DNA of 64,000 nt, from NCBI RefSeq assembly GCF_033568475.1, contig NC_133120.1:95374151-95438150 (forward strand). The letters run 5' to 3'. Under the pieces are notes generated by a model. It was not told the origin of the DNA and ran no database searches. It saw nothing but the letters and a program-made list of their open reading frames with translations. Each line of letters begins with the position of its first letter. Within the stretch, counting starts at the first letter, position 1. Shown here in pieces: positions 36,560-48,700 of this stretch. Position numbers and translations under genes: made by a program. Source of the stretch: Henckelia pumila. Lineage: Eukaryota; Streptophyta; Magnoliopsida; Lamiales; Gesneriaceae.

Positions 36560-37572
36560 CAACTGTTACGAGTATGGAGAACAGGTAGACGTTGACAAAT
36601 TCGAATATGAGGAAGGAGAGTGGAATTTACGCGGTGAAGGATGGCGCGTCGCCAGTTGTGCTTGGCGGCGTCCTATCTTTGAATATATATATATATATTT
36701 TCCCCTTATTTCCTGAAAGAGTAAATTTGAGTTATCTTAAATCTTCCAACCTAAACTTCAATTTGCATTTGCGACTTTGTCAAGGGAAAAATATGTTTGT
36801 ACTATTTAATCTTTAAAAAAAATGTTTTTGTCTTTTCTTGACTCACTTTTTTTTTTTTTTGAAAATGGTTTCAAAATATAGAAAATATTATACTAATACA
36901 TAATATTTGAGCATACAATGATTTAGATAAGATATAAAAAAATAAAATTTTGAGTATAAAATTTGAAATATTTTATTAGTATCAATACTTCAAACACATG
37001 TTTAGATACTCAAATATCATATATTAATACTATACTTTCAATGTTTTGTACCAATTTTCATATGAAAAAATACAAGTATATCATTAATGTCAATATTTTC
37101 TATGCATATTGGGTACTCAAAAAATATATATTAGTATCAGAGTTGAAATAACTGTGTTTAAATATCATATCTTCTTATCATATTTTTAATTTTTTGTATC
37201 AAATTTCAACTGAAAAAAAAAACATATAAGCTCCGAGAATGAGAAACCTATGAAGCATTTTTATGAAAGAGACCGGTTATAAAATTAAGTTTGATTAGGA
37301 GATTTTAAACAAATTTTCCCTCCGGGTTCCTTCCACCTGGGATTAGATTAGTATATATTTACCAATTCCGTAATATGATAACATTATTTACACAAATTAA
37401 TTTATTAACAACTAAATTTATGAATTATATGTATTCATCAGATTAATTATTCATAATCATTAAAAAAATAAATCTGGTTTCCTCGTATTGCTATTCTTTA
37501 AAGATATACAAATGAAAAAATGTGACCATAACGAATGGATTGAACACCACCATCAGTGCAGGTAGCCACTCA
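36560..37572. other. intergenic DNA between the kinase and PUB17 genes
   Basis: The first 150 bp are GC-richer and probably kinase promoter. The rest is AT-rich and includes the 3' flank of the PUB17-type gene. No element with ends or coding region was recognised. Confidence 0.5.
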
Positions 37573-39678
37573 CTATAATACAGGAACACTGATGGATACT
37601 GGCATTGCATCTCTTGCTGCGGTCGAGTTCCCGCCTGGAATCGTAGTATACCGGACCACGAACACATTCTCACTCCTTTGGAACACCCTACCTAGTGCTG
37701 CTGCATATCTCCTGGCTCGTTTTGTGCCTGTAAATAGTAAACTCTGCAACAAACCAGCCAATGAGGGTGCATTCACAACCTTCTCTATGGTAGCCGGACC
37801 GCCGCCTCTACATAGTTCGAGCAACGCTGCCACAGCGTTTTCTTTACCCCTCGGAGTGCCACATCGTATCATTTCAATCAGCCCACTGACAGCTCTTTCC
37901 TCGTTTCCTACTGCTTCAGCACCTATTGGCTGCCTAACAAGCAGGGCTAACGCACCTGCTGCTTCTTCACACACGTCTTCATCTCTTAGTGCGTCAACTA
38001 GCACGGTTATGGCCCCCGAGTTGATCATTCTTGCACAAATCTCGGTGTGAGTTGATAGGTTATACAAAGCAGTAACGGCGTCTTTTTGACCTCTGGGAGT
38101 TCCGTTTCTCAGCAGACCAGCCAAGGCTTCAATCGCCCCTTGTTCTTCGGCTATTTGTTTCTTGATTTCATGAACAGTGGAAAGGCTGAATAATGTTGCG
38201 GCGGCATTCTCCCTGGCCTCAGGGGTGCGCCCGAATTTCAAAACTTCAACGATTGCCCCTAAGCACCCTTCCATATCCATGATTCTGCTTGTGTTCTTTT
38301 TGTCGAGAGACAAGTTTAGCATTGCAGTTATGGAGTTTTCTTGTGCAACAGCATCCAAAGACGTAAGTAGCATTTTCAGAGGAGGAAAAGCACCAGCCTC
38401 ACCTATGCAAGCCCGGCTCTCCTTCCTTGTTTTAGCCAGCAATCTAATCTCCAAGGCAGCCACAGTCTTTGCCCTAGGCGTCCCATTAGCTAGTTGTTCG
38501 ACGAGTAGGCACACTGTGGCTTTTGTAGCTTCAGTAGCAGCTTTCTTCCGCGAAGCAGCCACAGCACTTTCAGAAGATGAATCCACGTTCTCAACTGGAA
38601 CGTATGAAATACCTTTACCCATGCACCACAGTAGAATTAGATTTCTCAGAGTTCTATTCGGCACCAATCGAGTATGAACAAGCATCTGTCCAGTCTTGGG
38701 ACAAGTACAGTGTCCTTCTTCCATCCATCTCGAAATTGACTCACGATCATACGTTTGACCAGTGGATACTACCACCGGATCCGTCATCATTTCAAGTGAT
38801 ATCGGGCAACAAAAATCCTTGGGGATAGATGTAAATGTTTCAGAAATTTCCTTTGAAATCAAGCATTTCTTCGTTTGCTTGTTCCAGCACCTTAATTCAC
38901 CCTCCTCATCTTCAAATCTAAATAGTAAGTACCTACTGTACCGTGTCAAAGCCACGAACCCATTAAGAATGGAATTCATAGGGTCAATATCCCCGTTGTG
39001 ATCAACAATCTGCTTCTCCAAGAACTCAATCTCAACTCTACAACTTCTTACATCGCGAATCATCAATTTTTCTACAAAAAAGGAGTGCAAATCATTGCTA
39101 TGGGGAATCCTCCCCTCTTCAAATTCCTTCAAGAAATCATACAACTTCAACTTTAACAAATATTCGTGGCTATCGACAATCAATCTCGACTTTCTCGAGT
39201 GTTTTCTTAACAACTCGACTTGCTCTTTAACATCCACAGGCAACTGACATTCTTGAAGAGGGAAAATATCCAAAAGGATGGATATTTCCTGATTCAAATC
39301 ATGAAAATGACCCGAAATCGCATAGTTCCTAAACAACAACCACAACTTACTAGAACCTTTGACATAATCAAGCAAGAGTTTCGCCCTGTAAAGAAACAAG
39401 TACAGCTCCTTCAAGCATAAAAACACTGTGGGATCCACTTGCAAGAACGCCGCTTCTCGAAGAGCATCCACCATCACAGAAAGCACCTGAATTTTCCGAA
39501 TCAGAGACCGGAAATTCCCTCTCTGAAAGAAAGGCGCCGCATCAGTTTCACCGGAGAATGCTGACACCAACTCCGTAGAAAACGCGCAGAGGGTCTCCAA
39601 AAGCGAAGCATTCGACAGACCCCCCAGCAAAGGAACCGCCACCAACGACAGCGATCTCTTCCAAAACGACGGGAACAT
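37573..39678 (-). CDS. PUB17: U-box/ARM E3 ubiquitin ligase, PUB17 type
   Basis: Plant U-box protein of the PUB17 / tobacco ACRE276 type, an E3 ubiquitin ligase that promotes cell death and disease resistance. One exon of 701 residues. The first ATG in frame (MFPSFWKRS) is at 39678; the frame runs 7 codons further upstream but has no ATG there. The N-terminal UND domain (CLKELYLFLYRAKLLLDY, FHDLNQEISILLD) covers about residues 20-270. The U-box covers about 284-357 (PKDFCCPISLEMMTDPVV, GQTYDRESISRWMEEGH), the E2-binding fold that needs no zinc. ARM repeats follow (AVAQENSITAMLNLSLD, DAVTALYNLSTH, GKENAVAALLELCRGGG), and the end SISVPVL is the PUB17 tail. Length and order match the Arabidopsis protein as recalled. 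It looks intact. Confidence 0.95.
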   Translation of the reverse strand: MFPSFWKRSLSLVAVPLLGGLSNASLLETLCAFSTELVSAFSGETDAAPFFQRGNFRSLIRKIQVLSVMVDALREAAFLQVDPTVFLCLKELYLFLYRAKLLLDYVKGSSKLWLLFRNYAISGHFHDLNQEISILLDIFPLQECQLPVDVKEQVELLRKHSRKSRLIVDSHEYLLKLKLYDFLKEFEEGRIPHSNDLHSFFVEKLMIRDVRSCRVEIEFLEKQIVDHNGDIDPMNSILNGFVALTRYSRYLLFRFEDEEGELRCWNKQTKKCLISKEISETFTSIPKDFCCPISLEMMTDPVVVSTGQTYDRESISRWMEEGHCTCPKTGQMLVHTRLVPNRTLRNLILLWCMGKGISYVPVENVDSSSESAVAASRKKAATEATKATVCLLVEQLANGTPRAKTVAALEIRLLAKTRKESRACIGEAGAFPPLKMLLTSLDAVAQENSITAMLNLSLDKKNTSRIMDMEGCLGAIVEVLKFGRTPEARENAAATLFSLSTVHEIKKQIAEEQGAIEALAGLLRNGTPRGQKDAVTALYNLSTHTEICARMINSGAITVLVDALRDEDVCEEAAGALALLVRQPIGAEAVGNEERAVSGLIEMIRCGTPRGKENAVAALLELCRGGGPATIEKVVNAPSLAGLLQSLLFTGTKRARRYAAALGRVFQRSENVFVVRYTTIPGGNSTAARDAMPVSISVPVL

Positions 39679-40979
39679 CGCTGCCGATGACACCCACAAC
39701 CCAAAACTTTACGAAATTGTTACAAATACTCAAAAGGGTCAATAATTAATGCTTGAACGATGTCTTTCAGTGAATCTTTTATACAAAATAGGAATAGCCA
39801 CAGATTCTGAATCCGCGTAAAAGGTGGAAAAGCAATTCGAATGAGAAAGCAGCGAAGGGTGTAGGATTTGTGCGTGTTCGTGTACTTACCAATTGACTGG
39901 AATTCGAGTTGGGGAGATTATAAGAATCTTGATTCACGTTTTCAAAAGGAAAAATTCAATGCCAGTCTCCCTGAAAGCGACGTTTGGCCGAGTATGGGCG
40001 TAGTTCTTACTCCACCTTCGTTCTTTCTTCTGAAAATATTGTGAAGAAAGACGAACGTCAGTTTGAATTTGATTGATATTTTTTTAAAAAAATATTTTTT
40101 TAAGTTATAATTTTTGACTTTTGAAAAAATTTTAATTTTAACTTTTAGTTAATCAAATACTTTATTAAATAAAAAATACTTAAAACCAAATGGGGCCGAA
40201 GATATAAATTAGAGAATTTATAAGATACGAGGGAATCCGTATTCTATTTAGAAAAAAACAAACATACAAATCAAGATAATGTTTTTTTATGTTTTTTTTT
40301 TTGAAGCAATGTATTTTTATGTTTATTTTTTCTTATTTATGTTTATCACCATCTAGATAAACATAATCATGTACGAGAAACAAATTATTCGACACGTGTA
40401 ATAATTAGTATTTCAAAGATCCTATTTCTGTGTTTTTTACTAATAATAAAAAAAAAAAGGCAAAGATGCCTCGTTGTCCGAAAACAGAACAGACGGGATC
40501 ATGGATTTAGGGGTTGAAATTGATATTTTAAAATGTTATTACACATACATCAAATTTATTAGTACAATATGATTTTTTGGATTAGCTGGATTATTGTGGC
40601 ATAGATACACACCAAAACATGCTTGGAAAGTTGGAATACCATCAGATGCGTAATTTTCTTTTTTCCTTATTTATTTTGCAAGTTAAATGTGTATCTAAAT
40701 TATTTTTTAAAAAACCCATATTTTTTTATAGTAAAAAACTTTTATGAGATAGTTTTCTTGGTGAAATTTGTGATATAGATATTAGTTCAAGTCGGGATGA
40801 AGTTAGAAGTAAAAGCTTTTATCACCTCGAGCCTAAAGAAATATTTTCCATTTCTCTATTATTTACATTTACATATGTTAAAAATAATATTATCTGATAT
40901 CCATCTGTCTAACCATATCTGTATTTTTTAACAAATTAAATTAATTGATAAGATAGAACAATAAATAAAGCTATATAAA
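39679..40979. other. PUB17 upstream region and gene-free DNA
   Basis: About 39679-39990 is likely leader and promoter of the PUB17-type gene; a TATA-like run (minus strand CTTATAATC) lies near 39915. From 40060 on the DNA is AT-rich. Near 40175-40200 ACCAAATGGGGCC resembles one end of a MITE whose other end is not visible. The left end of the following Helitron should lie here but was not found. Confidence 0.45.
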
Positions 40980-43900
40980 ATGGATCAACTCATACCATCA
41001 AATAATCAGAATACCAAAAACTTGCAGCTCTATTTTTTTGACAGTGAACATGAGGTTTTTAATCGAATGTATATTAGCAAACCTCTTGTACAAAAAATAA
41101 CTCATATTTTAAGTGTGAATCCTTACGCAAATTTCTTCCGAAGTCTTAGTGATATTCAAAATTTGTACGATTATAAAATTTCTTTACAAGCTGATCCTAT
41201 TATCGATCAACATATTTTTAATAAATCTATTGTATCCCAAGTTGCTGGAATTTGGTTAGAAAGTGATGAAGGAAACAAATATTCAACTCAACACATACTA
41301 ATATATCCAAAAAATTCTCAACCTCAAATAATTAAACAATATTTTGCTTGTTATGATCCTATGCAATATCCTCTTATTTTTCCAAATGGAGAACCAGGTT
41401 GGCACCGAAATATTAAAAGACTAAATGAAAGACAAAAAAAAAAAAAAAAGCACTCCAATACCAAAATGCGATGGCGAATGCTTTTATAACATTCAAAATT
41501 GCGCAAGTACAAGCTCCTCAAATAGAACAGAAAACCACAGGTTAATGGTGTCTGCTCGTGAATATTATTGCTACAAGTTACAAATACGTAAAAATGATAA
41601 ATCTTTCTTGCTACATACTGGTAGACTTTTACAACAGTATATAATAGATATGTACATCAAAATTGAAACATCTAGATTAGAATTTTTCAGAAGTACAGAT
41701 ATGCAGCATCGTCTACGTAATGAATTGTACTCTGGATTATTAGACAGTATGTCACAAGGATTTCAAAAAGGTAGTGATATTGGAAAACGTATGATATTAC
41801 CTGCATCGTTTATATGAGGACCTAGAGATATGCGAAAAAGATATATGGATGATATAACTTTAGTACAACGTTATGAAAAACCTGATATTTTTCTCACAAT
41901 TACTTCAAACCCGAATTGGCCAGAAATCAAAGCTTTATGTTTGTCCTCCGATGAAATACAAAATAGACCTGATTTGATTGCTAGAATATTTCGTGCGAAA
42001 TTACAAGTTTTAAAAAATGAATTATTTACAAATGCAATTTTTGGTCATGTTATTGCTTATACTTATGTAATAGAATTCCAAAAAAGAGGTTTACCACATG
42101 CTCACTTTCTATTCATTTTGAAGCAAGCATCAAAAATGTTTTATCCTGAAGCTTTTGATAGAATTGTTTGTGTTGAATTGCCAAATCAGTTAACACATCC
42201 ATATTTATTCTCATTGGTGATAAAACATATGATACATGGACCTTGTGGTTTACTTAATCCATCATGTGCTTGTATGAAAAAAAATTGTGCAAATTTAACT
42301 ACCCTTATAAATATTTCTCAGAAAATACCAAGTATGACATAAATTCATATCCAATATATCGACGTAGAAATGACAACTGCACTGTCTTGCTAAATTTAAT
42401 TGCCACATTAATGTTGAAATATGTTCAACTATTGAAGCCGTAAAATATATCTACAAATATATTTACAAAGGACATGATAGGATTTTTTATACATTAACTC
42501 CAAATGAAGAAAACTCAATAGTTGACGAAATAAAAAATTTCCAATGTGCACGATGGATTTCACCTCCCAAAGCAATTTGGCGAATTTTTAGCTTTGACCT
42601 CCACCATGTTCATCCATCTGTAATATCTTTACCAATTCATTTAGAAAATCAGCATTTCATAACTTTCAATGTCAATCAATCACTATCCAACATTGCTAAC
42701 AATCCTACAATTGAAAAAACTATGTTAACACAATTTTTTTATATGAATAAATACAATGACTATGCTAAAAAACTTGTCTGCTTATATGTTGAATTTTCAG
42801 AATACTTTACTTGGCACCGTGACACGAAAGAATGGGAACAACGTAAAAGAAACGAAGTTATAGCTAGAATTTATAGCTGCCACCTAACAGATGGCGAAAA
42901 GTTTTACCTTAAGCTGTTACTCATGCATATTCGCAAACCTACTTCCTTCAAAGACCTACGAACAATCAATGGTAAAACTTACTCTACATTTCGAGAAGCA
43001 ACACAAATATTGGGATTAATGAAAAATGATAACACAATTGACATCTGTATTCAAGAGGCTGCCGCTTACCTAATGCCTGCTCCTTTACGCCAACTATTTG
43101 CTACTGCCCTTGTCTATTGCAATCCAAGAAATCCCAAACAATTATGGCTCAAATATGAAAGTTTCTTATCACAAGATTTTGAAAAAAAAATATCACTTAG
43201 CTCTTATGTAATTAGACACAAAGTATTAGACATCATTTCATCCTATCTTCATTCAATGGGAAAAAGTCTTGAAGACTTCTTTCCAACAACAGATTATATA
43301 TGTTCAAGTTTCAATAATAGTTTAACAAAAGAATTACAAACTGAACGAGATATAATTATCCCTAAAGAAGATCTCCTTGCTGCTGAACAATTAAATAAAG
43401 AACAAAAATATGCTTACGAACATATTTTATATCATGTTAATAAGAATTTACCACATGTATTCTTTATTGATGGTCCTGGCAGTACAGGAAAAACATTCTT
43501 ATACAAAGCACTTCTTGCCACAATTCGCTCTGCTGGTCATATAGCCTTGCTACAGCAACTTCAGGCGTTACAGCCTCTTTACTTCCAGGAGGGCGTACTT
43601 CACATTCACGTTTTAAAATTCTTTTAGATGAAAATGACTCCAAACCTTGTAGCATAAGTAAACAAAGCACAATAGCTTATTTAATAAAAGTATCAAAACT
43701 TATAATATGAGATGAGGCCACAATGGCTAGACGTAATATTATTGAAAAATTTGACGAAATGTTAAGAGACATAATGAGCACACAAACAATTTTCGGTAGC
43801 AAAATTATTGTCTTCGGTGGAGATTTTTGTCAAACATTACCAGTGAGTCTTAAAAGTAATAAAAATGATATAATAGATTCCTCAATTGTTATGTCACCTT

Positions 43901-44793
43901 TGTGGAACCAATTTGAGAAAATAAAACTAAATTAAAATATGCGAGCATTACTTGATCCTAAGTTTTCTTCTTATTTACTAAGAGTTGGTGATGGTGTTGA
44001 AGAAAGTAACGAAAAAGATGAAATCCAAATTCCATCAAAATTAAACATTCCATTTACGGATAAAATTGCATCTTTAAATATATTAATAGAAACGATATTT
44101 CCAAATATTAATAGTTATAATTTAGATCTTTCTTTATTTGTAAAACGAGCTATACTTACCATACGAAATGAGCTTGTCCATGAAATTAATGATGTATTGA
44201 TTAATATATTTCCTGGTGAGGAAACGATATATTACAGCTGTGATGAAAACATAAACACATGCATTGTACATGACCAAGAAGAATTATTTCATTCTTTAAC
44301 TCCTCAAGGACTTCCTCCCCACAAACTAACTTTAAAACTAAATGCACAAGTCATATTGCTTAGAAATATTAATCCAAGTGAAGGTCTTTGCAACGACACT
44401 CGTCTTCTTTGTAAAGGTTTCAATACAAATGTCATCTATGCTGAAATATCAGTTGGTATACATGCTGGAAAACCTGTATTCATTCCTCGTATCACGTTAG
44501 AAACTCCTCACGATAATTTTACATCTATTACATTTAAAAGAAAACAATTTCCAATACGTTTATGTTTTGCAATGACAATTAATAAAGCACAGGGCCAAAC
44601 TCTAGACTTTGTTGGTGTCTATTTGAAGGAACCTGTTTTTTCACATGGTCAACTTTATGTTGCATTGTCAAGAGCAAAAAGTATAGATCAGTTAAAGGTC
44701 CTTATTAGACCACCAACACCCTTGATCCAGCATACTGATTACACAAAAAATGTTGTTTATCATGATGTTTTACAAGCAGCGAGTTCTTTCTAA
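40980..44793 (+). pseudogene. Helitron Rep/PIF1-type helicase pseudogene
   Basis: In a live Helitron this protein nicks and unwinds DNA for rolling-circle transposition. Seen in order: a Helitron N-terminal domain (DPMQYPLIFPNGEPGW, 41.0-41.45 kb); the Rep domain with the HUH metal motif (EFQKRGLPHAHFLFIL, about 42.08 kb) and preceding MDDITLVQRY and FLTITSNPNWPEI; and a PIF1 helicase with Walker A FIDGPGSTGKTFLY (43.46 kb), Walker B region, GGDFCQTLPV and the final MTINKAQGQTLD and YVALSRAK motifs. Damage: frameshift in the A-run near 41440, TGA at 41815, shifts after 42342 and near 43555-43627, TGA for Trp near 43708, TAA at 43933. Walker A has GPGS where GPGG is usual. Confidence 0.9.
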
Positions 44794-45755
44794 GATAAAT
44801 AACTTTTAATGTGAGATAAATATCAAATTCCCACATTATGATAAATTAGACTTCTGAACTTTTTCTTAAACTTGTTTAATTCTGTTCCAAAACTTCAATT
44901 AAAAATCTTACGTTTCATTTTTTTATTCAGAAAATATAATCCACTATATTCCTCACACAACAAAATTGTGAAATAAATTTCTTCAGAGTTCACATTTATT
45001 TTAATCATTATTTGTATTTATTTATTTACTCATAAGAATTTGCCCAAAAATTTCTTAAAAAGTAACAACTATCTTCTCCTCTTTTTTTGGCTAAAAATAT
45101 CAATAGAAGATACATGCACAACACTTAGAAATCTAAACTCAAATATTCAAAGCTGGTTTGTGAAAGTGTGTCAGAAAAAACTCCTATTCAACAGACAAGA
45201 TGGGGAAGACATCAGTGAAAGTATGGATCAGTTAAAGGTCTTTATTAGACCACCAACACCCTTGATCCAGCATACTTATTACACAAAGAATGTTATTTAT
45301 CATGATGTTTTACAAGCAGCGAGTTCTTTTTAAGATAAATAACTTTTAATGTGAGATGAATATCAAATTCCCACATCATGATAAATTACACTTCTAACTT
45401 TTTGTTTAACTTGTTTAATTCTCTTCCAAAACTTCAATTAAAAATCTTACGTTTCATTTTCTTATTCAGAAAATATAATCCACTATATTCCTCACACCAC
45501 AACATTGTGAAATAAATTTTTCCAAATTTCACATTTATTTTAATCATTATTTGTATCTATTTATTTATTCATAAGAATTTGTCCACAAATTTTTGAAAAG
45601 TAACAACTATCTTCTCCTGTTTTTTGGCTAAAAAGATCAATAGAAGATACCTGCACAACACTTAGAAATCTAAACCCAAATATTCAAAGTTGGTTTGTGA
45701 AATTGTTTGTGTCAGAAAAAACTCCTATTCGACAGACAAGATGGGGAAGACATCA
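44680..45755 (+). repeat. 540-bp tandem duplication in the Helitron
   Basis: About 44680-45219 is repeated at about 45220-45755 (offset exactly 540 at GATCAGTTAAAGGTC). Each copy holds the end of the helicase (RPPTPLIQHT, HDVLQAASSF), the spacer and the first RPA exon (TLRNLNSNIQSWFVK). The copies differ at a few percent of sites. Confidence 0.9.
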
Positions 45756-48700
45756 TAAACTTGTCTTTGTTGACAAAGAGGTAATATCTATTTACTGAAA
45801 TATATTTGTTACTCCACAACTTTATGTAACATTTGCTTTCTATTAATGCAGAATGAGAGCATGCAGAGCATAATTTATGAAAAAGATGTTGACCAATTGG
45901 ACCAGATGCTTCAATTATACAAGACATGCTTTATAGGGAATGCAAGAATTAAACAAATAACTGAGAGTACACCAATTCTTGCTACTTCACAGCATCAAAT
46001 GGTCCTGAGTCGAAGTTCTTACATCAAACTTGTAAGCCAACAAGATCAGCTGTCAATCAACAATATTTACCAGCTCACGCCATTCAGAGAATGTCATGAA
46101 TTCGCAGATGTTACAAACAAACAGATCAGCTAAGTTTTTCTCCACATTTTTTTCTTGTGTTTATATTACGACATATTTTACTAATCTCAATTATTTATGT
46201 TTATTAAATTCAGATTTACTTTGTGTTGTAATACATGTCTTCCCACCGCGCCTCATCCAAAAAAACAAAAGAAATTTACAAGACTTCGTTATCGTTAATC
46301 AAGAGTAAGCCACTCTTATCTTAAAACAAATACTGTGAATTTATATATATAATAACAAATTTTCCTCCCTTGTTATATTTTATGAGATATTCCATGTTTG
46401 TTACGTACATAGACGCCGACCAATGCTATTGACATTATGGGAAGAATTCTTGCACAGTGAAGGACCTTACTTGTCTGAAAATGTCCACAAAGTACTTGTT
46501 ATTTTGGGAATGAGATTTTCAGTGAACACCTTTTATGGTAATGTAATTTTTTTCTATTCTCGCATGCTTAAAAAAATAATATTTACTGCATTACAGTATC
46601 TCTGTTGTAACTGCCTTTACTCATTAAACTTTATCAAAATAGGGTTATCTGTCGCAACAGTACCAAACAGTACTATTTTTCTACACCCTCCGATACCAGA
46701 AGCTGAAGATCTAAAATTATGGTAAATAAAGCTTTACACAATGTCATTTCCAAGCTTCATAAGCACTCCTTATTCTCTTTAAAAATATTCTCTTATATAC
46801 TACCCTTGATTTTTGTTTAACTTCATTCACATTACCAACTTTTATTCTTTAATACAACTGTTATTAAGCACATAATTCCACAAAACTTATAGAACATGAT
46901 ATTATTATTTTTCGAGAATCCAAGTTTTTTTTTAAAACACCATTGCTTGTTTGTTAAATCACTCGCAGGCAAAATATATCTACTGAAAACTAAAATCTAG
47001 CATAATATTATCAAATTTGTGTGGAATAATATCAAATTTTTTACTACACTTTAGATTTTAGTTTACTTTCAATTTAATCTTTATCCTTATTTCAGCTCTG
47101 TCTCCAATATATTTTTAACAAACTTCATAAACAGTAGCTGCCAACCATCAAATCTATTAAATTTAGGTTACAATAGACTACAAATCAATATATTCTCAAC
47201 ATTAAGTAAATTCTCATTTGTTTCCAATTTTGTCTACAACCAAATTTGAATTTTCTACCAAGTTAATTGCTTTTGCATTTGCCTAAAATTGCTGTTTACA
47301 GTACATGTATTTTTTCCCCATTATATCTACATTCAAATATAATAGGAGTTAAATTACTAATATTTAAACATCTATTTAGGATCAAGGACAACAAAGATTA
47401 TATCGAAAATGTTGTGTCACAAAATTTGTATGATAAAGCATATCAAAACATAGAGCAGCCACCAGATTCACAGATCCGAAAAATTAGTCAAATCCTGAGC
47501 TTAACTGATATGGTAATATTCATTCACAATTTACTTAAGTTATATTTAAATCTCATAAACAAATATTATAATATCTACATTTCCAATCACAGGTGAAATT
47601 GTTTTGGGTTAAAGCTACACTCAAAATCTCAGAACCACATCATCATCTGTACTTTTTAGCTTGCCCAGACTGCTTGAAAGGCTGTGGAGCTATATACGGA
47701 TGTGAATTCAGATGTCTTTTTTGTAATAATGACTTCCCAAGCCCCAAACCACTGTAAGTTATTTTAATACCTTATAAACCAAAATCCATTATAGATATGA
47801 TATGTAAATTCCCACCACAAATCTTTGTTATCTCATGCTGTTATTTAATAAATGTGTACAGGTTACGTTTCCAAGTCGACTTATTTGATGGAACAGGAAC
47901 TTTGCCTGCCTATATAGAAAATGTTACGCCTTAAACGCATACAAATCTCGTGTTATGATATTAATGTTTTTAATGCATTAACAAGCCTCATAATATTATA
48001 TTTTGATGATTACAAAACTCGGTTAATTGTTACTAACCATTTAAAGTGAGATTTTGCAGATTAGAATTTATTGACAAATAAATTGTTGGAAGTTATTTTG
48101 AAGCTATACATGTATTTATAAAGTCTTTTATTGCTCATTGAATGGATGGAACATTGTTAAGAGATATGAAAAAAAGAGAAGAAGAAGCCAAAGTATGGAG
48201 CAGCAACTTCCGAAAATTACTGGGAATTTTATAGGCATTTAAATCCGATATTCACCGGTCATAATCGTGATGAAGAAGTTTTACATGTGTTGTCCAAATT
48301 TGAGAGCAATCCAACGGCTAGATATGGAGTTATGATTTTTCCACAAAAATTGTGCAGTACCTATTTCTGCAGAACTTGTAGTGAAGAATGAAGAATCAAC
48401 TTCTGAAAATTACTGGACGTGCTTGAGATATCCAAATCAAATCTTCACCGATCAAAATCAATATCAGGATGTTTTCAAACTTATATCAAAATTTCATATC
48501 AATCCAACGGCTAGATATGAAGTTATGATTTTTCTACAAAGATTGCACAGTACTTATTTCTGCAGAACATGAAGCAAATTATGAGGATTCAACTTCAGAA
48601 ATTAACTGGGATATCCAAATCACATCTTCACCGATCAGATTCAAATTCAGGATGTTTTACAACCTCTGTCCAAATTTCAGATCAATCCAACGGATGGATA

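Noticed and set aside
37556-38050. Plus-strand frames of 164 and 166 codons over the PUB17 gene
   Set aside because: Antisense shadows of the U-box/ARM coding region.
39679-39699. Seven extra N-terminal codons on the PUB17-type protein
   Set aside because: They start at TTG, not ATG; the first ATG is at 39678.
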